Notes: generated from the letters alone by a model not told the origin. A stretch of 43,515 bases of DNA from CAXPZW01 sp049594615 (GCA_049594615.1 JBMYJR010000019.1:1-43515), one strand, 5' to 3'. Shown: positions 31,523 to 41,033, counted from the stretch's first letter. Translations and numbers: made by a program.

Positions 31523-32983
31523 TTAGTTCATGGGAATCCGCTCCAACGTCTGCAGCAGGTATTTCCAGAATTTCTGCACCGACGACACCTGCACCTTCTC
31601 ATCTGGAGAGTGGGCACCGCGGATGTTGGGACCAAAGGAAATCATATCCATGCCCGGGTAATTGGTCCCCAAGATGCCGCATTCGAGCCCTGCGTGGCAA
31701 GCGTATACATGCGGATCTTCTTGGAACATGTCCTTGTAAATGTTGACCATCAACTGGTTGATGGGGGCGTCCGGCTTGGGCTCCCATCCAGGGTAATTGC
31801 CGGACAGACTGACGTTGGCACCCATGGCCTCAAAGGTGGCCGTCAGGGCGTTGGCGATGTCGGCCTTTTCGGTTTCTGAGCTGGAGCGGGCCAAGCACAG
31901 CACGCGGTAAGTGCCTTCGATGAGTTCAATACGGGCAACGTTGTTGGAGGTTTGTACCAATCCTTCTACCTCTGGGCTCATTCGGAAGATGCCGTTGGGC
32001 GCAGCGTAAATGGCGCCGATCAAACGGTCTGTGAATCCTTCTTCGGCCACTTGAGCAGGTGTGTCCACAGCTTCCAAAACGACTTCCAGATCCGGGTCTA
32101 CCGTGCGGTGCTCAAACCGAATGTCACGGGTGAGCGCTTGGATGTGCTCGGCAAACGGACCGTCCTGGTTGGCAGGCACCGCCAAGTGTGCCACCGATTC
32201 ACGTGGAATCGCGTTGCGCAGGCTACCTCCTTCAATGCGTGCCAGTCTTACACCGTAGTTCTCATAGGACTTGTACAGCAGGCGGTTCATGATCTTGTTG
32301 GCGTTGCCCAAGCCTTTGTGGATGTCCATGCCCGAGTGGCCTCCGTTGAGTCCGCGAACGGTCAGGCGGTAACCGGTCATTCCCGAAGGGGTGTCTTCCA
32401 AAGCGCAGTTGCCCTCGGCGGTCACGTCTACCCCGCCGGCACAACCGATGGTGAGTTCGTCGTCGTCCTCGGTGTCGAGGTTGAGCATGATTTTGGCCTC
32501 CAACAGTCCGCCTTTGAGTCCCATGGCACCGGTCATGCCGGTTTCCTCGTCAATGGTGAACAAGGCCTCCAGCCGAGGGTGGGGAATGTCGGTGGAAGAC
32601 AGCAGGGCCATGATGGCGGCCACACCAATTCCATTGTCAGCGCCCAAGGTGGTGCCGTTGGCGCGCACCCAATCGTTTTCCACCAGCATCTCAATGCCTT
32701 GGGTATCGAAGTCGAATTGGGTATCGTTGTTCTTTTGGTGCACCATGTCCAGGTGACTTTGGAGGACCACAGTCTGGCGGTCTTCCATGCCTGGAGTTGC
32801 GGGTTTGTAAATGATCACGTTGCCCACCTCATCTACAATGGTTTTGAATCCGAGGGACTCGCCAAAGTTCTTGGCGAAGGCAATCACACGCTCTTCTTTT
32901 TTGGAAGGACGTGGCACCGCGTTCAGGTCTGCAAAGTGGTTCCAGAGACTCGAGGGCTCGAGTTGTCGTACTGCTTGGCTCAT
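31523..32983 (-). CDS. pepD: Aminoacyl-histidine dipeptidase (M20 family)
   Basis: Zinc dipeptidase of the PepD/carnosinase branch, releasing amino acids from X-His and other dipeptides in the cytoplasm. The 486 residues match the family length. Metal ligands and catalytic residues are visible: His77 and Asp79 (QSHLDM), Asp116 (GADNGIG), Glu146/Glu147 (IDEETGM). The lid domain (NGGHSGMDIHKGLGNA) and the C-terminal HAGLECGIL with another ligand follow. No signal peptide is present. The ATG at 32983 lies 2 bp after the stop of the exported endonuclease-like gene, so both are probably on one mRNA. Confidence 0.95.
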   Translation of the reverse strand: MSQAVRQLEPSSLWNHFADLNAVPRPSKKEERVIAFAKNFGESLGFKTIVDEVGNVIIYKPATPGMEDRQTVVLQSHLDMVHQKNNDTQFDFDTQGIEMLVENDWVRANGTTLGADNGIGVAAIMALLSSTDIPHPRLEALFTIDEETGMTGAMGLKGGLLEAKIMLNLDTEDDDELTIGCAGGVDVTAEGNCALEDTPSGMTGYRLTVRGLNGGHSGMDIHKGLGNANKIMNRLLYKSYENYGVRLARIEGGSLRNAIPRESVAHLAVPANQDGPFAEHIQALTRDIRFEHRTVDPDLEVVLEAVDTPAQVAEEGFTDRLIGAIYAAPNGIFRMSPEVEGLVQTSNNVARIELIEGTYRVLCLARSSSETEKADIANALTATFEAMGANVSLSGNYPGWEPKPDAPINQLMVNIYKDMFQEDPHVYACHAGLECGILGTNYPGMDMISFGPNIRGAHSPDEKVQVSSVQKFWKYLLQTLERIPMN

Positions 32984-32985
32984 GG

Positions 32986-34044
32986 TTACTGTTGAATGAG
33001 GGTCATTTTAATGGGCAGGTGGTCGGAGTACCCGCCGTAGTAGTTGGGTCCGCCGTAGGTCCGACTTGGATAGGCTTCTCCACGGTCGTTGACATACATC
33101 ATAAATTCTCGACGGAAGGGCTCGGCGGCTTGGCGATCGGCTTTGAAGGCCGCCTCGCCATCGATGAAGTTCCAAGTGCCTATAAATTGGTCAAGGGCAC
33201 CCCAATCGCCTTTGTAGTTGTAGGTACCGCCGCCCTCCTTGTGGAGTTCAGCCATGAAATTGAACAGCTGGCTCGGCTTGGAAATGTTGGCGCCGAGTAC
33301 TTGCTGGATGCTTTTGTCGTTGGGATGGTCGTTGAAATCTCCCATGCACAGGACTTGCGCACCGGGAACGGCTTTGCGGATGCTGTCGATGGCGTTGTCC
33401 AATAGATAGGCTGCGGTCAAACGGCGTGGCTCGCTGACGTCTTTGCCCCCGTAACGAGAGGGCCAGTGGTTGACAAAGAAATGCAGGGTGTCATCGCCGG
33501 AAATGCCCCGAGCATATACGATGTCACGTGTGTTCTTGCGATCACGCACAGGCAACACCACCTTGTGCCACGCCGACTTGTCGATCTGGATGCGAGAGGG
33601 GTTGAACAGCAATGCGCAATCGATTCCACGTCCATCGGGGCTGTTGCGGTGCACAATGTCATAGCCGTTTTCGGTGAGTAGTGGATGGGCCACCAAGGCC
33701 TCTAATACCGTGCGGTTTTCCACTTCGCAAACGCCAATGACATCGGGCAAATCGTTGTTGAACATCTGGCTCAACACTTCGGCCAAGTGGTCAATTTTGG
33801 TCGCGAAACGCTTTTGGGTCCATTCTTTCTCGGAACTTGGCAAGAATTGCTGGTCGTCGGTTTGGGGGTCGTCGACGGTGTCAAACAGGTTCTCTACGTT
33901 GTAGAAGGCCACATTCAGCGGGCCGGAGGTTTCCGACGCGGGAGCTGCATCAGGCGCAGTTTCGACGTGGACATCCGGACGCGAGCAGCGCTGTTGGGCC
34001 AACAAGCCCATACACAGCAAACAAAAGATCCAAGGGGATCGCAT
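32986..34044 (-). CDS. Exported endonuclease/exonuclease/phosphatase-family protein
   Basis: 352 residues from the ATG at 34044, which starts a signal peptide (MRSPWIFCLLCMGLLAQ) with Cys20 nearby; the context LAQQRC is a poor lipobox, so lipidation is uncertain. The frame continues upstream into GC-rich intergenic DNA without family support. The fold's motifs are intact: FYNVENLFDTVDDP, VIGVCEVENR (catalytic Glu), NHWPSRYGG, MGDFNDHPND and a GYSDHLPIKM end. Family members hydrolyse nucleic acids or phospholipid head groups. An extracellular nuclease or phosphatase role is inferred from the signal peptide. Upstream is the 418-bp repeat-containing gap; downstream is pepD, 2 bp away. Confidence 0.88.
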   Translation of the reverse strand: MRSPWIFCLLCMGLLAQQRCSRPDVHVETAPDAAPASETSGPLNVAFYNVENLFDTVDDPQTDDQQFLPSSEKEWTQKRFATKIDHLAEVLSQMFNNDLPDVIGVCEVENRTVLEALVAHPLLTENGYDIVHRNSPDGRGIDCALLFNPSRIQIDKSAWHKVVLPVRDRKNTRDIVYARGISGDDTLHFFVNHWPSRYGGKDVSEPRRLTAAYLLDNAIDSIRKAVPGAQVLCMGDFNDHPNDKSIQQVLGANISKPSQLFNFMAELHKEGGGTYNYKGDWGALDQFIGTWNFIDGEAAFKADRQAAEPFRREFMMYVNDRGEAYPSRTYGGPNYYGGYSDHLPIKMTLIQQ

Positions 34045-34462
34045 AGCAGGTGTTATTGGGAAGGTAAAGGTCGAAATCGCTGGCGGATGTTTGGGGGTTG
34101 AAGAGCGATAATGTGTTTTGGGTGTATGGATTGGGGGGTGGATGCTGTGATTTGGAAGGGAGCAGGGCGGTACAGAAGATGCTCTTGCATCGAGGTGACC
34201 TATCATAAGGAATCCGGCGCGCGCGTGCGCCCATCCGTAGGGGATGCCGGGCCCCTTGCACAAAGTTGGAGTATGCGGAACTAAGAGCCGGGAGAGAAAC
34301 GGATATACCCGGGTAGAAACGGATATACACGGTACGTATTCATAGCTGGTTCACACTTTCGGCAGTTTCTTGACACTTTTTACACTCCTTAACAGACCCA
34401 CCTCCCCTGAGCGACAATGGTAGCATTGCGAAAAACTACTTTCGCAGCGCAAGCCCTGCACC
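34045..34462. other. 418-bp gene-free region with short direct repeats
   Basis: Divergent region between the endonuclease-like gene and the CBM9/DUF5916 gene. It has a G-rich part (34090-34150), a 20-bp-period direct repeat (34295-34328), and an A/T-richer stretch with repeated CACTTT words before the start of the + strand gene. TACTTTCG at 34437-34444 is one base off the -7 consensus but lacks a -33 box. No RNA gene recognised. Confidence 0.6.
34295..34328. repeat. Two exact 14-bp direct repeats at 20-bp period
   Basis: AGAAACGGATATAC occurs at 34295-34308 and 34315-34328, separated by CCGGGT. The period is about two helical turns, as for side-by-side protein binding sites. Its reverse complement shares words (TTCTACCCG, TACCCGGG) with the inverted-repeat region at 7150-7220. 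Confidence 0.65.
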
Positions 34463-36970
34463 ATGCCTAAAACCAACTGGTTTCTGACCGTGCTTTGCTG
34501 CGCATGCAGCGTCCTGACCACTGCCCAAGAAGGCGTGGTAAAACAGCAACTCTCGGCCCAACGCATCCCTGCGGCTCCAGCCATCGACGGGAAGCTTGAT
34601 GACGCGGTGTGGCTCTCGGCGCCGGTGGCTACCGACTTTGTGCAAAACCGCCCCAACCCAGGTGCAGCGCCGTCTCAGCGCACCGAAGTCAAGGTCTTGT
34701 ACGACAACGACGCAGTGTACGTAGGCATGTACAACTACGACAATGCCGCCGACTCCATCCTCCACCAGCTTTCCCAACGTGACCAAATCGAAAACACTGA
34801 TTGGTGCGGCATGTGGTTCTCGTGTTTCCAAGACGGCATCAACGCTTTTGAGTTTTTCGTCACGCCAGACGGGGTGCAAATCGACGCGCAGGTTTCGGCC
34901 AACGGTGAGGATTTCAACTGGAACGCGGTGTGGCAATGCAACACAACCATCACCGAAGACGGCTGGGTGGCTGAGTTCAAAATCCCATTCTCTGCACTGC
35001 GCTTTCCGGAGCGCGACGTGCAGACTTGGGACATCAACTTCACCCGCGTGATCCGCCGCCACCGAGAGCAGCTCTTTTGGCAAGAAGTGGATCCGGAAGT
35101 GGCAGGCTTCATCAATCAAAGTGGTCAGCTCAATGGTGTTGAACACGTGCAAGCCCCAGTGCGTTTGTTCTTTTACCCCTACGCCTCAGCCTACCTCGAG
35201 CGTGCCACCGATAACAACGGCAACGCCGTTTACGGCAGTAGCTACAACGGTGGGATGGATGTGAAATTTGGGATCAACGATGCATTTACGTTGGACGCGA
35301 CACTCATTCCTGACTTCGGCCAGGTCCAATCCGATAACTTGGTGCTCAACCTGTCTCCCTTTGAAGTTCGCTTCAACGAAAACCGCCAATTCTTTACCGA
35401 GGGCACCGAACTCTTCAACAAAGGCGGCCTGTTCTACAGTCGACGTGTGGGCGGTACCCCGGTCAATTTCGGGGATGCTTATGACAATGTGCAGGAGAAC
35501 GAAGTGGTGGAAGACTTGCCCGGCACCACCCAGCTGCTCAACGCAGTCAAGGTGTCGGGTCGTAACGAGAACGGCACCGGACTCGGAGTGTTCAATGCGG
35601 TGGCCGGACGCGAGTTTGCCACCATCCGCGACACCATCACCGATCAACTGCGCCAAGTGGAGGTCAACCCCCTGACCAACTACAGCATTTTGGTGGTGGA
35701 CCAAAACCTGCCGAACAACTCATACGCCACGCTGATCAATACCAATGTCATGCGCAACGGAGGCACTTACGATGCCAACGTGACCGGCACCGAGTTCGAG
35801 CTGCGCAACAAAAAGAACAGCTACTCGATTTCAGGATCTGGCGCCTACAACCGCAAGTTTGGGTGGGACGATCCCGCCGCCGAAGACGGCCACCGCTGGA
35901 ACCTTTCGCTGAGTAAGCTCAATGGCAACTTCAACTTTGACCTTCAGACCAGCGTGGAATCTGACACCTATGATCCCAACGATCTGGGTTTTCTGTTCAA
36001 CAACAACGAACAATGGAGCAACCTAGAGGTCAGCTACAACATCTTTGAACCGTTTGGCCCCTTCAATCGGATGTGGAGCACCTTCAACCTGAACCATTCG
36101 CGTTTGTACGATCCGCGTGTTTGGATCCGGACCAACTTCAGTGGAAAGGTGGGCTTCAACACCCGCAAATTCCACTCCTTCGGCTTCAATTTCGCAGGTG
36201 AACCTTGGGGCAACCGCGATTACTTTGGCCCGCGCAACGACGGGTACTTTCAACAGAACCCAGAGAACTACAATTACAGCGTTTGGTTGAGCACCGACTA
36301 CCGCCGCAGGCTGGCTGTTGACATACGTACCTGGAACAACCAAACCACCCAAGAAGGACGTTATTCGCGCAACTGGCGCTTTGCTCCACGTATTCGCGTG
36401 AATGACAAGCTGTTCTTTAGCTATGTCTACAGCTGGCAGCGCAACTTCAACGGCGAAGGGTACGCTTTCCAAAACAACTTCCCCGACCAAGACATTGTGG
36501 CGCAGTACGAAGACGACATCATCTACGCCCGTCGCGACGTCACCAGCCACACCCAGGTGCTGAATGCGCGCTACATTTTCACCAACCGCATGGGGGTGAC
36601 CTGCCGCATACGCCACTACTGGAGCTATTTGGAGAACAGGGCGTTCTTGGAACTGCAGGAAGACGGCTCGGTGATTGACAGCGATTTCCCCGGCCTGCGC
36701 GACGACGGCACCAGCCCACTCGACCAGAGCTTCAATGCGTTCAACATTGACCTGGTATACACGTGGGTGTTCAGCCCGGGAAGTGAGTTGCGTATGGTTT
36801 GGAAGAAGTCCATTGCTACCAACATGGACCAAGATCAGCGCATCCCGGCCTGGAGCGATAACTTCCAGCAAACCCTGCAAGCGCCGGGACTGGACAGCTT
36901 CAGCATCCGCATTTTGTACTTCGTGGATTACCTGAGCCTGCGACGTGGCCAAAAGCTGGTGCTCAACTAA
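34463..36970 (+). CDS. CBM9-like / DUF5916 outer-membrane-type protein
   Basis: 835 residues: signal peptide 1-22 (ends TTAQ), an N-terminal CBM9-like beta domain (~30-200; AIDGKLDDAVWLSAPV, VLYDNDAVYVGMYNYD, AEFKIPFSALRFP), then a long DUF5916 part rich in aromatic alternating strands that should form an outer-membrane beta-barrel (ITRVIRRHREQLFW-like segment, LIPDFGQVQSDNLVLNLSPFEVRF, ENRQFFTEG). The chain ends DYLSLRRGQKLVLN. The conserved GQVQSD and FFTEG motifs are typical of this family. Proteins of this architecture are common in Bacteroidota and often annotated as carbohydrate-binding, but no ligand is established. The ATG at 34463 gives the only credible signal peptide. No SusC/D pair or hydrolase is adjacent, so there is no polysaccharide-utilisation locus here. 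Confidence 0.88.
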   Translation: MPKTNWFLTVLCCACSVLTTAQEGVVKQQLSAQRIPAAPAIDGKLDDAVWLSAPVATDFVQNRPNPGAAPSQRTEVKVLYDNDAVYVGMYNYDNAADSILHQLSQRDQIENTDWCGMWFSCFQDGINAFEFFVTPDGVQIDAQVSANGEDFNWNAVWQCNTTITEDGWVAEFKIPFSALRFPERDVQTWDINFTRVIRRHREQLFWQEVDPEVAGFINQSGQLNGVEHVQAPVRLFFYPYASAYLERATDNNGNAVYGSSYNGGMDVKFGINDAFTLDATLIPDFGQVQSDNLVLNLSPFEVRFNENRQFFTEGTELFNKGGLFYSRRVGGTPVNFGDAYDNVQENEVVEDLPGTTQLLNAVKVSGRNENGTGLGVFNAVAGREFATIRDTITDQLRQVEVNPLTNYSILVVDQNLPNNSYATLINTNVMRNGGTYDANVTGTEFELRNKKNSYSISGSGAYNRKFGWDDPAAEDGHRWNLSLSKLNGNFNFDLQTSVESDTYDPNDLGFLFNNNEQWSNLEVSYNIFEPFGPFNRMWSTFNLNHSRLYDPRVWIRTNFSGKVGFNTRKFHSFGFNFAGEPWGNRDYFGPRNDGYFQQNPENYNYSVWLSTDYRRRLAVDIRTWNNQTTQEGRYSRNWRFAPRIRVNDKLFFSYVYSWQRNFNGEGYAFQNNFPDQDIVAQYEDDIIYARRDVTSHTQVLNARYIFTNRMGVTCRIRHYWSYLENRAFLELQEDGSVIDSDFPGLRDDGTSPLDQSFNAFNIDLVYTWVFSPGSELRMVWKKSIATNMDQDQRIPAWSDNFQQTLQAPGLDSFSIRILYFVDYLSLRRGQKLVLN

Positions 36971-37028
36971 ACAGGCATCCCATCCTTGATGATCGTTTCA
37001 GAACGTCGTCACCCGCTCCAATCCTCGG

Positions 37029-38699
37029 TTACCAACTGAATTCTTGTTCCACTACAGTTTCATTTCCACGCTCGTCGCGGACGGTGACGGTCAAGGTGTG
37101 TTCACCAGAGGGAATATCACCGGGCTTCGGGCGGTATTCGAGGCGGTTCTTTTTGTAGTCGTAGGTAAACAACACCCACTCCCCGTCGATGCGGCCTTCA
37201 TAGAATTCGATGCCCGAGAGGTTGTCTGAGATACGTGCACGAAAAACTCCGCCCGTGCCTGCGCTGGTGATTTCAGCTGAGGGAGGTGTTTCGTCGATCA
37301 GCACTTGGTAGCGGCCGAGCTCAGGCACCCAGGTACTCACCCACCCAAACATGTAAGCGCCACCGTAGCAGCGGTAACGCTTTTTGGCTGGGTCATAGCG
37401 GGCGATGAGGACCTTGGATTGTTTGTCGGCAGGCAACTCCCCTACCCGCAATTCCACCAGCATTTCTTCTTGGATGGACTCTCCGTCAGCGCCGATTTGG
37501 ATGGATGGACTGAGCGCATCCGATCGCGAAGCGGCAGAGGCCGGCGACCAGTGTGCGCTGGTATAGAGACTGCCTTTGCGCAGCAGGACGTTGGCCCCGT
37601 CCAATTGCCAAAAGTTGTCTTTGTTCCAAAACGTGCTGCGTACATCTGCGGATTCTTGGCCCGGGATGGGGTCGTAAATCTCACCTTCCACCACCGTTTG
37701 ATTGCCGTAGGTATCTGTGACCACGACTTTGAACGGTTCCTTTTCACCAGTGATGAAGTGACCATTGCCAGGGTAGTGGTAGATGTCCAACGCGTTGTTG
37801 GGCTGGCGGTAGCAGCGGTGCACGTCGCGGCGGTTTTGGCCGTATTGACGCGCGTCCATGTGGGCATTGATGTAGCGCTTGGTGGAGAAGTCGAGCTTGT
37901 CCATGCGGTGGTGGTAGAGGGTGTCCCCTCGCAAAAAGACCGTCACCGTATATACCCCGCAACGGTTGGACGCGCCGTTGAGCCGGTCCACCGTCTCCAC
38001 ACCAAAGCCAAACTTGGCACCCCCTCGGGCAATGGGTTCGGCCACGCGGTAACCGGTTGAGGTGCGTTTGACGGGGTAGCGCTTGCCGGCATCATCGGCC
38101 ACATCAAACACCCAGATCGCGGGTACTTCGGGTGCGCGGGTATCGGTGATGTCAAAGCCAAAGAGCAATCCGTTCATCGGAAACTCGGTGGCCGTCTGGC
38201 GAATCTCAAAGTGCAAGTGCGGCCCAAACGAACCGCCTGAATTGCCCGAAAGGCCTATGAACGCACCCCGTTTGACTGGAAACTGTTCGGGATCGGGATG
38301 GAGTTGAATGGCGTAGGTCTCTTGGGCATATTGCTGCTGGCGCACCCACTCCTGAATCAAAGGAGCAAAGGACTGCATGTGGGCGTAGACTGTGGTGTAG
38401 CCGTTGGGGTGATCGATGTAGAGAACGTTGCCGTAGCCATAAGGGCTGACTCCAATGCGCGACACATAACCATCGTGACAACTGAACAGGTCAATGCCTT
38501 CGCGGCCTTGCGTTTTGATGTCCAATCCAGTGTGGAAGTGGTTTTTTCGGAATTCGCCAAAGTTGCCCGAGAGCGCCATGGGGATATCAACGGGAGCCCG
38601 GAATCCCAGGTCCGCGTACGGCGACGAGGACTGTGCCGAGGCCTTTCCTCCCCCCAAACACAAGGCCAAGCAGGTCCAAATAAGCAGTCGTGTCATCAC
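37029..38699 (-). CDS. M23-family peptidase (LytM-type) with beta-rich C-terminal part
   Basis: 556 residues: signal peptide 1-22 (ends KASAQ). The M23 domain is at ~45-190: zinc ligands His56/Asp60 (NHFHTGLD), His107 (VYAHMQS) and His161/His163 (GPHLHFEI). All catalytic ligands are present, so an active D,D-endopeptidase on peptidoglycan or secreted peptides is expected rather than a scaffold. About 350 further residues are beta-rich and end with Ig-like sequence (TLTVTVRDERGNETVVEQEFSW). Two ATGs in a row (38699, 38696) begin the signal peptide. It stands alone, convergent with the CBM9/DUF5916 gene (58-bp gap, no terminator seen) and divergent from the zapA operon. Confidence 0.93.
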   Translation of the reverse strand: MMTRLLIWTCLALCLGGGKASAQSSSPYADLGFRAPVDIPMALSGNFGEFRKNHFHTGLDIKTQGREGIDLFSCHDGYVSRIGVSPYGYGNVLYIDHPNGYTTVYAHMQSFAPLIQEWVRQQQYAQETYAIQLHPDPEQFPVKRGAFIGLSGNSGGSFGPHLHFEIRQTATEFPMNGLLFGFDITDTRAPEVPAIWVFDVADDAGKRYPVKRTSTGYRVAEPIARGGAKFGFGVETVDRLNGASNRCGVYTVTVFLRGDTLYHHRMDKLDFSTKRYINAHMDARQYGQNRRDVHRCYRQPNNALDIYHYPGNGHFITGEKEPFKVVVTDTYGNQTVVEGEIYDPIPGQESADVRSTFWNKDNFWQLDGANVLLRKGSLYTSAHWSPASAASRSDALSPSIQIGADGESIQEEMLVELRVGELPADKQSKVLIARYDPAKKRYRCYGGAYMFGWVSTWVPELGRYQVLIDETPPSAEITSAGTGGVFRARISDNLSGIEFYEGRIDGEWVLFTYDYKKNRLEYRPKPGDIPSGEHTLTVTVRDERGNETVVEQEFSW

Positions 38700-38706
38700 T
38701 TAAAAT

Positions 38707-38737
38707 CAAAGGTGCCCAACCCGGCGCAGGTGCGCAA
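38707..38737 (-). promoter_or_regulatory. Weak promoter candidate of M23 peptidase gene
   Basis: On the minus strand TTG (38737-38735), 20 bp, CACCTTTG (one base off TAnnTTTG), ending 7 bp before the ATG. If used, the mRNA would be almost leaderless. Confidence 0.35.
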
Positions 38738-38796
38738 CCGTTTGGTGCGTTCGGGGATAAAAGACACCCTACTGTGAATAACGCTGGAGTCCGAGG

Positions 38797-38826
38797 TTGT
38801 ATGGCCGTCGGGCTTCCTTAATTTTG
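38797..38826 (+). promoter_or_regulatory. Consensus Bacteroidota promoter of coiled-coil/zapA/rny operon
   Basis: TTG (38797-38799), exactly 19 bp, TAATTTTG (38819-38826): a full match to TTG-N19-TAnnTTTG. The start point should be near 38833, about 38 nt ahead of the first gene. Confidence 0.72.
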
Positions 38827-38870
38827 GGGCTGTTCTTCGCCGGCGTTGTCGGCCCCGGACCCCTACCGCT

Positions 38871-39152
38871 TTGGATACCACAATTGCTGCCATCCGTACC
38901 TATGTGCGGAAGTTGATTGACGAAAACAATCAACTCCGCAGCCAGTCTTCGCAACATGCTGAAGAACTGGGGCAATTGCGCGACCGTGTATCATCGCTAG
39001 AGGCCCAACTGGCCGAACAATCCGAGAAGGAACAAGTCCTGAGAATGGCCCAATCGCTGGGTGGAGAGGCCGCTGACAACAGCGCTGCCAAACGCCGCAT
39101 CAACGAATTGGTCAGGGAGATTGACAAGTGCATTGCGCTACTGAATAAATAG
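38871..39152 (+). CDS. Small coiled-coil protein preceding ZapA
   Basis: 93 residues from a TTG at 38871. The first ~60 residues are a predicted coiled coil (LIDENNQLRSQ, LGQLRDRVSSLEAQLAEQ), and a second helix follows (RRINELVREIDKCIALLNK). Bacteroidota commonly encode such a protein directly before zapA; by size, helix content and position it may act as a ZapB-like partner at the division ring, but this is inference. The zapA GTG follows 8 bp later. The TTG is the only start compatible with the full coiled coil and lies just downstream of the window's best promoter. Confidence 0.8.
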   Translation: MDTTIAAIRTYVRKLIDENNQLRSQSSQHAEELGQLRDRVSSLEAQLAEQSEKEQVLRMAQSLGGEAADNSAAKRRINELVREIDKCIALLNK

Positions 39153-39160
39153 CTGAGGCT

Positions 39161-39442
39161 GTGGACGAACTTTCCATCAAAGTATCGATCGGCGGACGGA
39201 CTTATCCGCTCACCATCCAACGCGATGAAGAAGAAATCATCCGTAAGGCGGCCAAAAAGGTAGAAGACACCTTGTTGCAATTCCAGCAGAATTACGCTGT
39301 ACGCGACAAGCAAGACCTGCTCGCCATGGTGGCGTTGCAAATGGCTACACAAGCGTTAAAATCCGGGAGCAGCCCGGTGTCGGCCCAAGCGGCTGAAGAC
39401 TTACAGGCCGTGCACGATATGCTGGCCAAGCACCTGTCCTGA
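39161..39442 (+). CDS. zapA: Cell division protein ZapA
   Basis: 93-residue FtsZ-ring-associated protein that bundles FtsZ filaments. It has the ZapA pattern: SIKVSIGGRTYPLTIQRDEEE at the start (beta-hairpin head), IIRKAAKKVEDTLLQFQ helix, and DKQDLLAMVALQMATQAL followed by a C-terminal helix. The GTG at 39161 is the start; there is no earlier in-frame alternative inside the 8-bp gap. It sits between the coiled-coil gene and rny, an order widely kept in the phylum. Confidence 0.92.
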   Translation: MDELSIKVSIGGRTYPLTIQRDEEEIIRKAAKKVEDTLLQFQQNYAVRDKQDLLAMVALQMATQALKSGSSPVSAQAAEDLQAVHDMLAKHLS

Positions 39443-39494
39443 ACCCCGCCGTCCAGGCCCGGCCCGGAAGGGCTTATAACCACAGAAACGACCC

Positions 39495-41033
39495 ATGGAT
39501 ACACTGAACATTGCAGTGGGGGGCGGAGCGTTGGTACTGGGCATCCTACTGGGATACCTCGGGTTCAACAGCGTCCTCACCAAGAAGAAAAATGACATCC
39601 TCAAAGAGGCAGAAGCCAAAGGGGAAAACATCAAGGAGAAGAAGATTCTCCAGGCCAAGGAAAAATTCCTCGCGATGAAGGAGAAGCACGACGCTAGCGT
39701 CAAAAAGCGCAACTCCGAAATCCAAAGCAAGGAATCGAAACTCAAAAACCGCGAGGGACAGCTCTCCAAGCAGCTTGAACAAAACAAGCGCAAGGAAAAG
39801 GAGCTCGACAACCAAAAAAACAGCTTCAATCAGAAGCTAGACGCGGTAGACAAGAAGAAAAAGGAACTCGACAAGCACCACGCCAAAAGCGTAAAGCTCC
39901 TGGAAGAAGTCTCGGGCATGAATGCCGACGACGCCAAGTCGGCCCTCATGGAGGAACTGCGCGACGAAGCCCGCAAGCAGGCCTCGATTCAAATGCAAGA
40001 GATCATCGACGAGGCCAAACTCAAAGCCAACACCGAAGCCAAGAAAATCGTCATCCAAAGCATCCAACGTGTGGCCACCGAGGAGGCCATCGAGAACTCG
40101 GTTTCAGTCTTCAACATCGAGAACGACGACATCAAGGGCCGCATCATTGGCCGCGAGGGACGCAACATCCGCGCCTTGGAAGCCGCTACCGGTGTTGAGA
40201 TCATCGTGGACGACACCCCTGAGGCCATCATCCTGAGCTGCTTTGATCCGGTCCGCCGTGAAGTGGCCCGCCTGAGCCTGCACCAACTGGTCACCGATGG
40301 CCGCATCCACCCTGCCCGCATTGAGGAAGTGGTGAACAAGGTGCGCAAGAACATCGAGCAAGAAATCATGGAAATCGGCAAGCGTACCACCGTTGATCTG
40401 GGCGTACACGGACTGAACTCCAACCTGATCCGCATGGTGGGTCGTATGAAATACCGCTCTTCTTACGGACAGAACCTGCTCAAGCACAGCCGCGAGGTGG
40501 CGAACCTCTGCGCGGTGATGGCTTCCGAACTCGGCCTCAATCCCAAAGCGGCCAAGCGCGCGGGTCTGCTGCACGACATTGGCAAGGTGAGCGATGAGGA
40601 AAGCGAGTTGCCGCACGCTATCCTTGGCGCCAAACTCTGCGAGAAGTACGGCGAGAAGCCGGACGTCGTGAACGCAGTCGGTGCCCACCACGATGAAATT
40701 GAAATGACCGCTTTGATCTCTCCCATCGTACAGGTGTGTGACGCCATCTCAGGCGCCCGCCCAGGTGCCCGTCGCGAGGTGGTGGAGAGCTACATCAAGC
40801 GCCTCCAAGACCTCGAGAACCTCGCCATGGATTACCCGGGCGTGACCAAGTCGTACGCCATCCAAGCAGGACGTGAGCTGCGCGTACTTGTAGAGAGCGA
40901 AAAAGTCAGCGATGAACAAGCCGATTCACTCAGCTTTGACATCTCACAGAAGATCCAGAACGAGATGACCTACCCGGGTCAGGTGAAGGTGACTGTGATT
41001 CGTGAAAAACGTGCGGTGAACTACGCCCGTTAA
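39495..41033 (+). CDS. rny: Ribonuclease Y
   Basis: Membrane-anchored endoribonuclease that starts mRNA decay. The 512 residues comprise an N-terminal membrane helix (~4-24), a long Lys/Glu-rich coiled coil (~25-160), a KH RNA-binding domain (GRIIGREGRNIRALEAATG near 214-232) and an HD phosphohydrolase domain with HDIGK at about 361, followed by VGAHHDEIEMT. All metal-site residues appear present. The ATG at 39495 follows zapA by 52 bp. A strong intrinsic terminator lies 25 bp after the stop and ends the operon. Confidence 0.96.
   Translation: MDTLNIAVGGGALVLGILLGYLGFNSVLTKKKNDILKEAEAKGENIKEKKILQAKEKFLAMKEKHDASVKKRNSEIQSKESKLKNREGQLSKQLEQNKRKEKELDNQKNSFNQKLDAVDKKKKELDKHHAKSVKLLEEVSGMNADDAKSALMEELRDEARKQASIQMQEIIDEAKLKANTEAKKIVIQSIQRVATEEAIENSVSVFNIENDDIKGRIIGREGRNIRALEAATGVEIIVDDTPEAIILSCFDPVRREVARLSLHQLVTDGRIHPARIEEVVNKVRKNIEQEIMEIGKRTTVDLGVHGLNSNLIRMVGRMKYRSSYGQNLLKHSREVANLCAVMASELGLNPKAAKRAGLLHDIGKVSDEESELPHAILGAKLCEKYGEKPDVVNAVGAHHDEIEMTALISPIVQVCDAISGARPGARREVVESYIKRLQDLENLAMDYPGVTKSYAIQAGRELRVLVESEKVSDEQADSLSFDISQKIQNEMTYPGQVKVTVIREKRAVNYAR

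Noticed and set aside
31952..32995. 347-codon plus-strand frame opposite pepD
   Set aside because: The minus-strand pepD has all metal ligands; the opposite frame has no recognisable domain.
34351..34400. Sigma70-like -35 (TTGACA) before the CBM9/DUF5916 gene
   Set aside because: No matching -10 at the right distance, and this phylum uses a different promoter consensus.
36971..37028. Terminator or RNA between the CBM9/DUF5916 and M23 genes
   Set aside because: No stem with a T-run found in the 58 bp.
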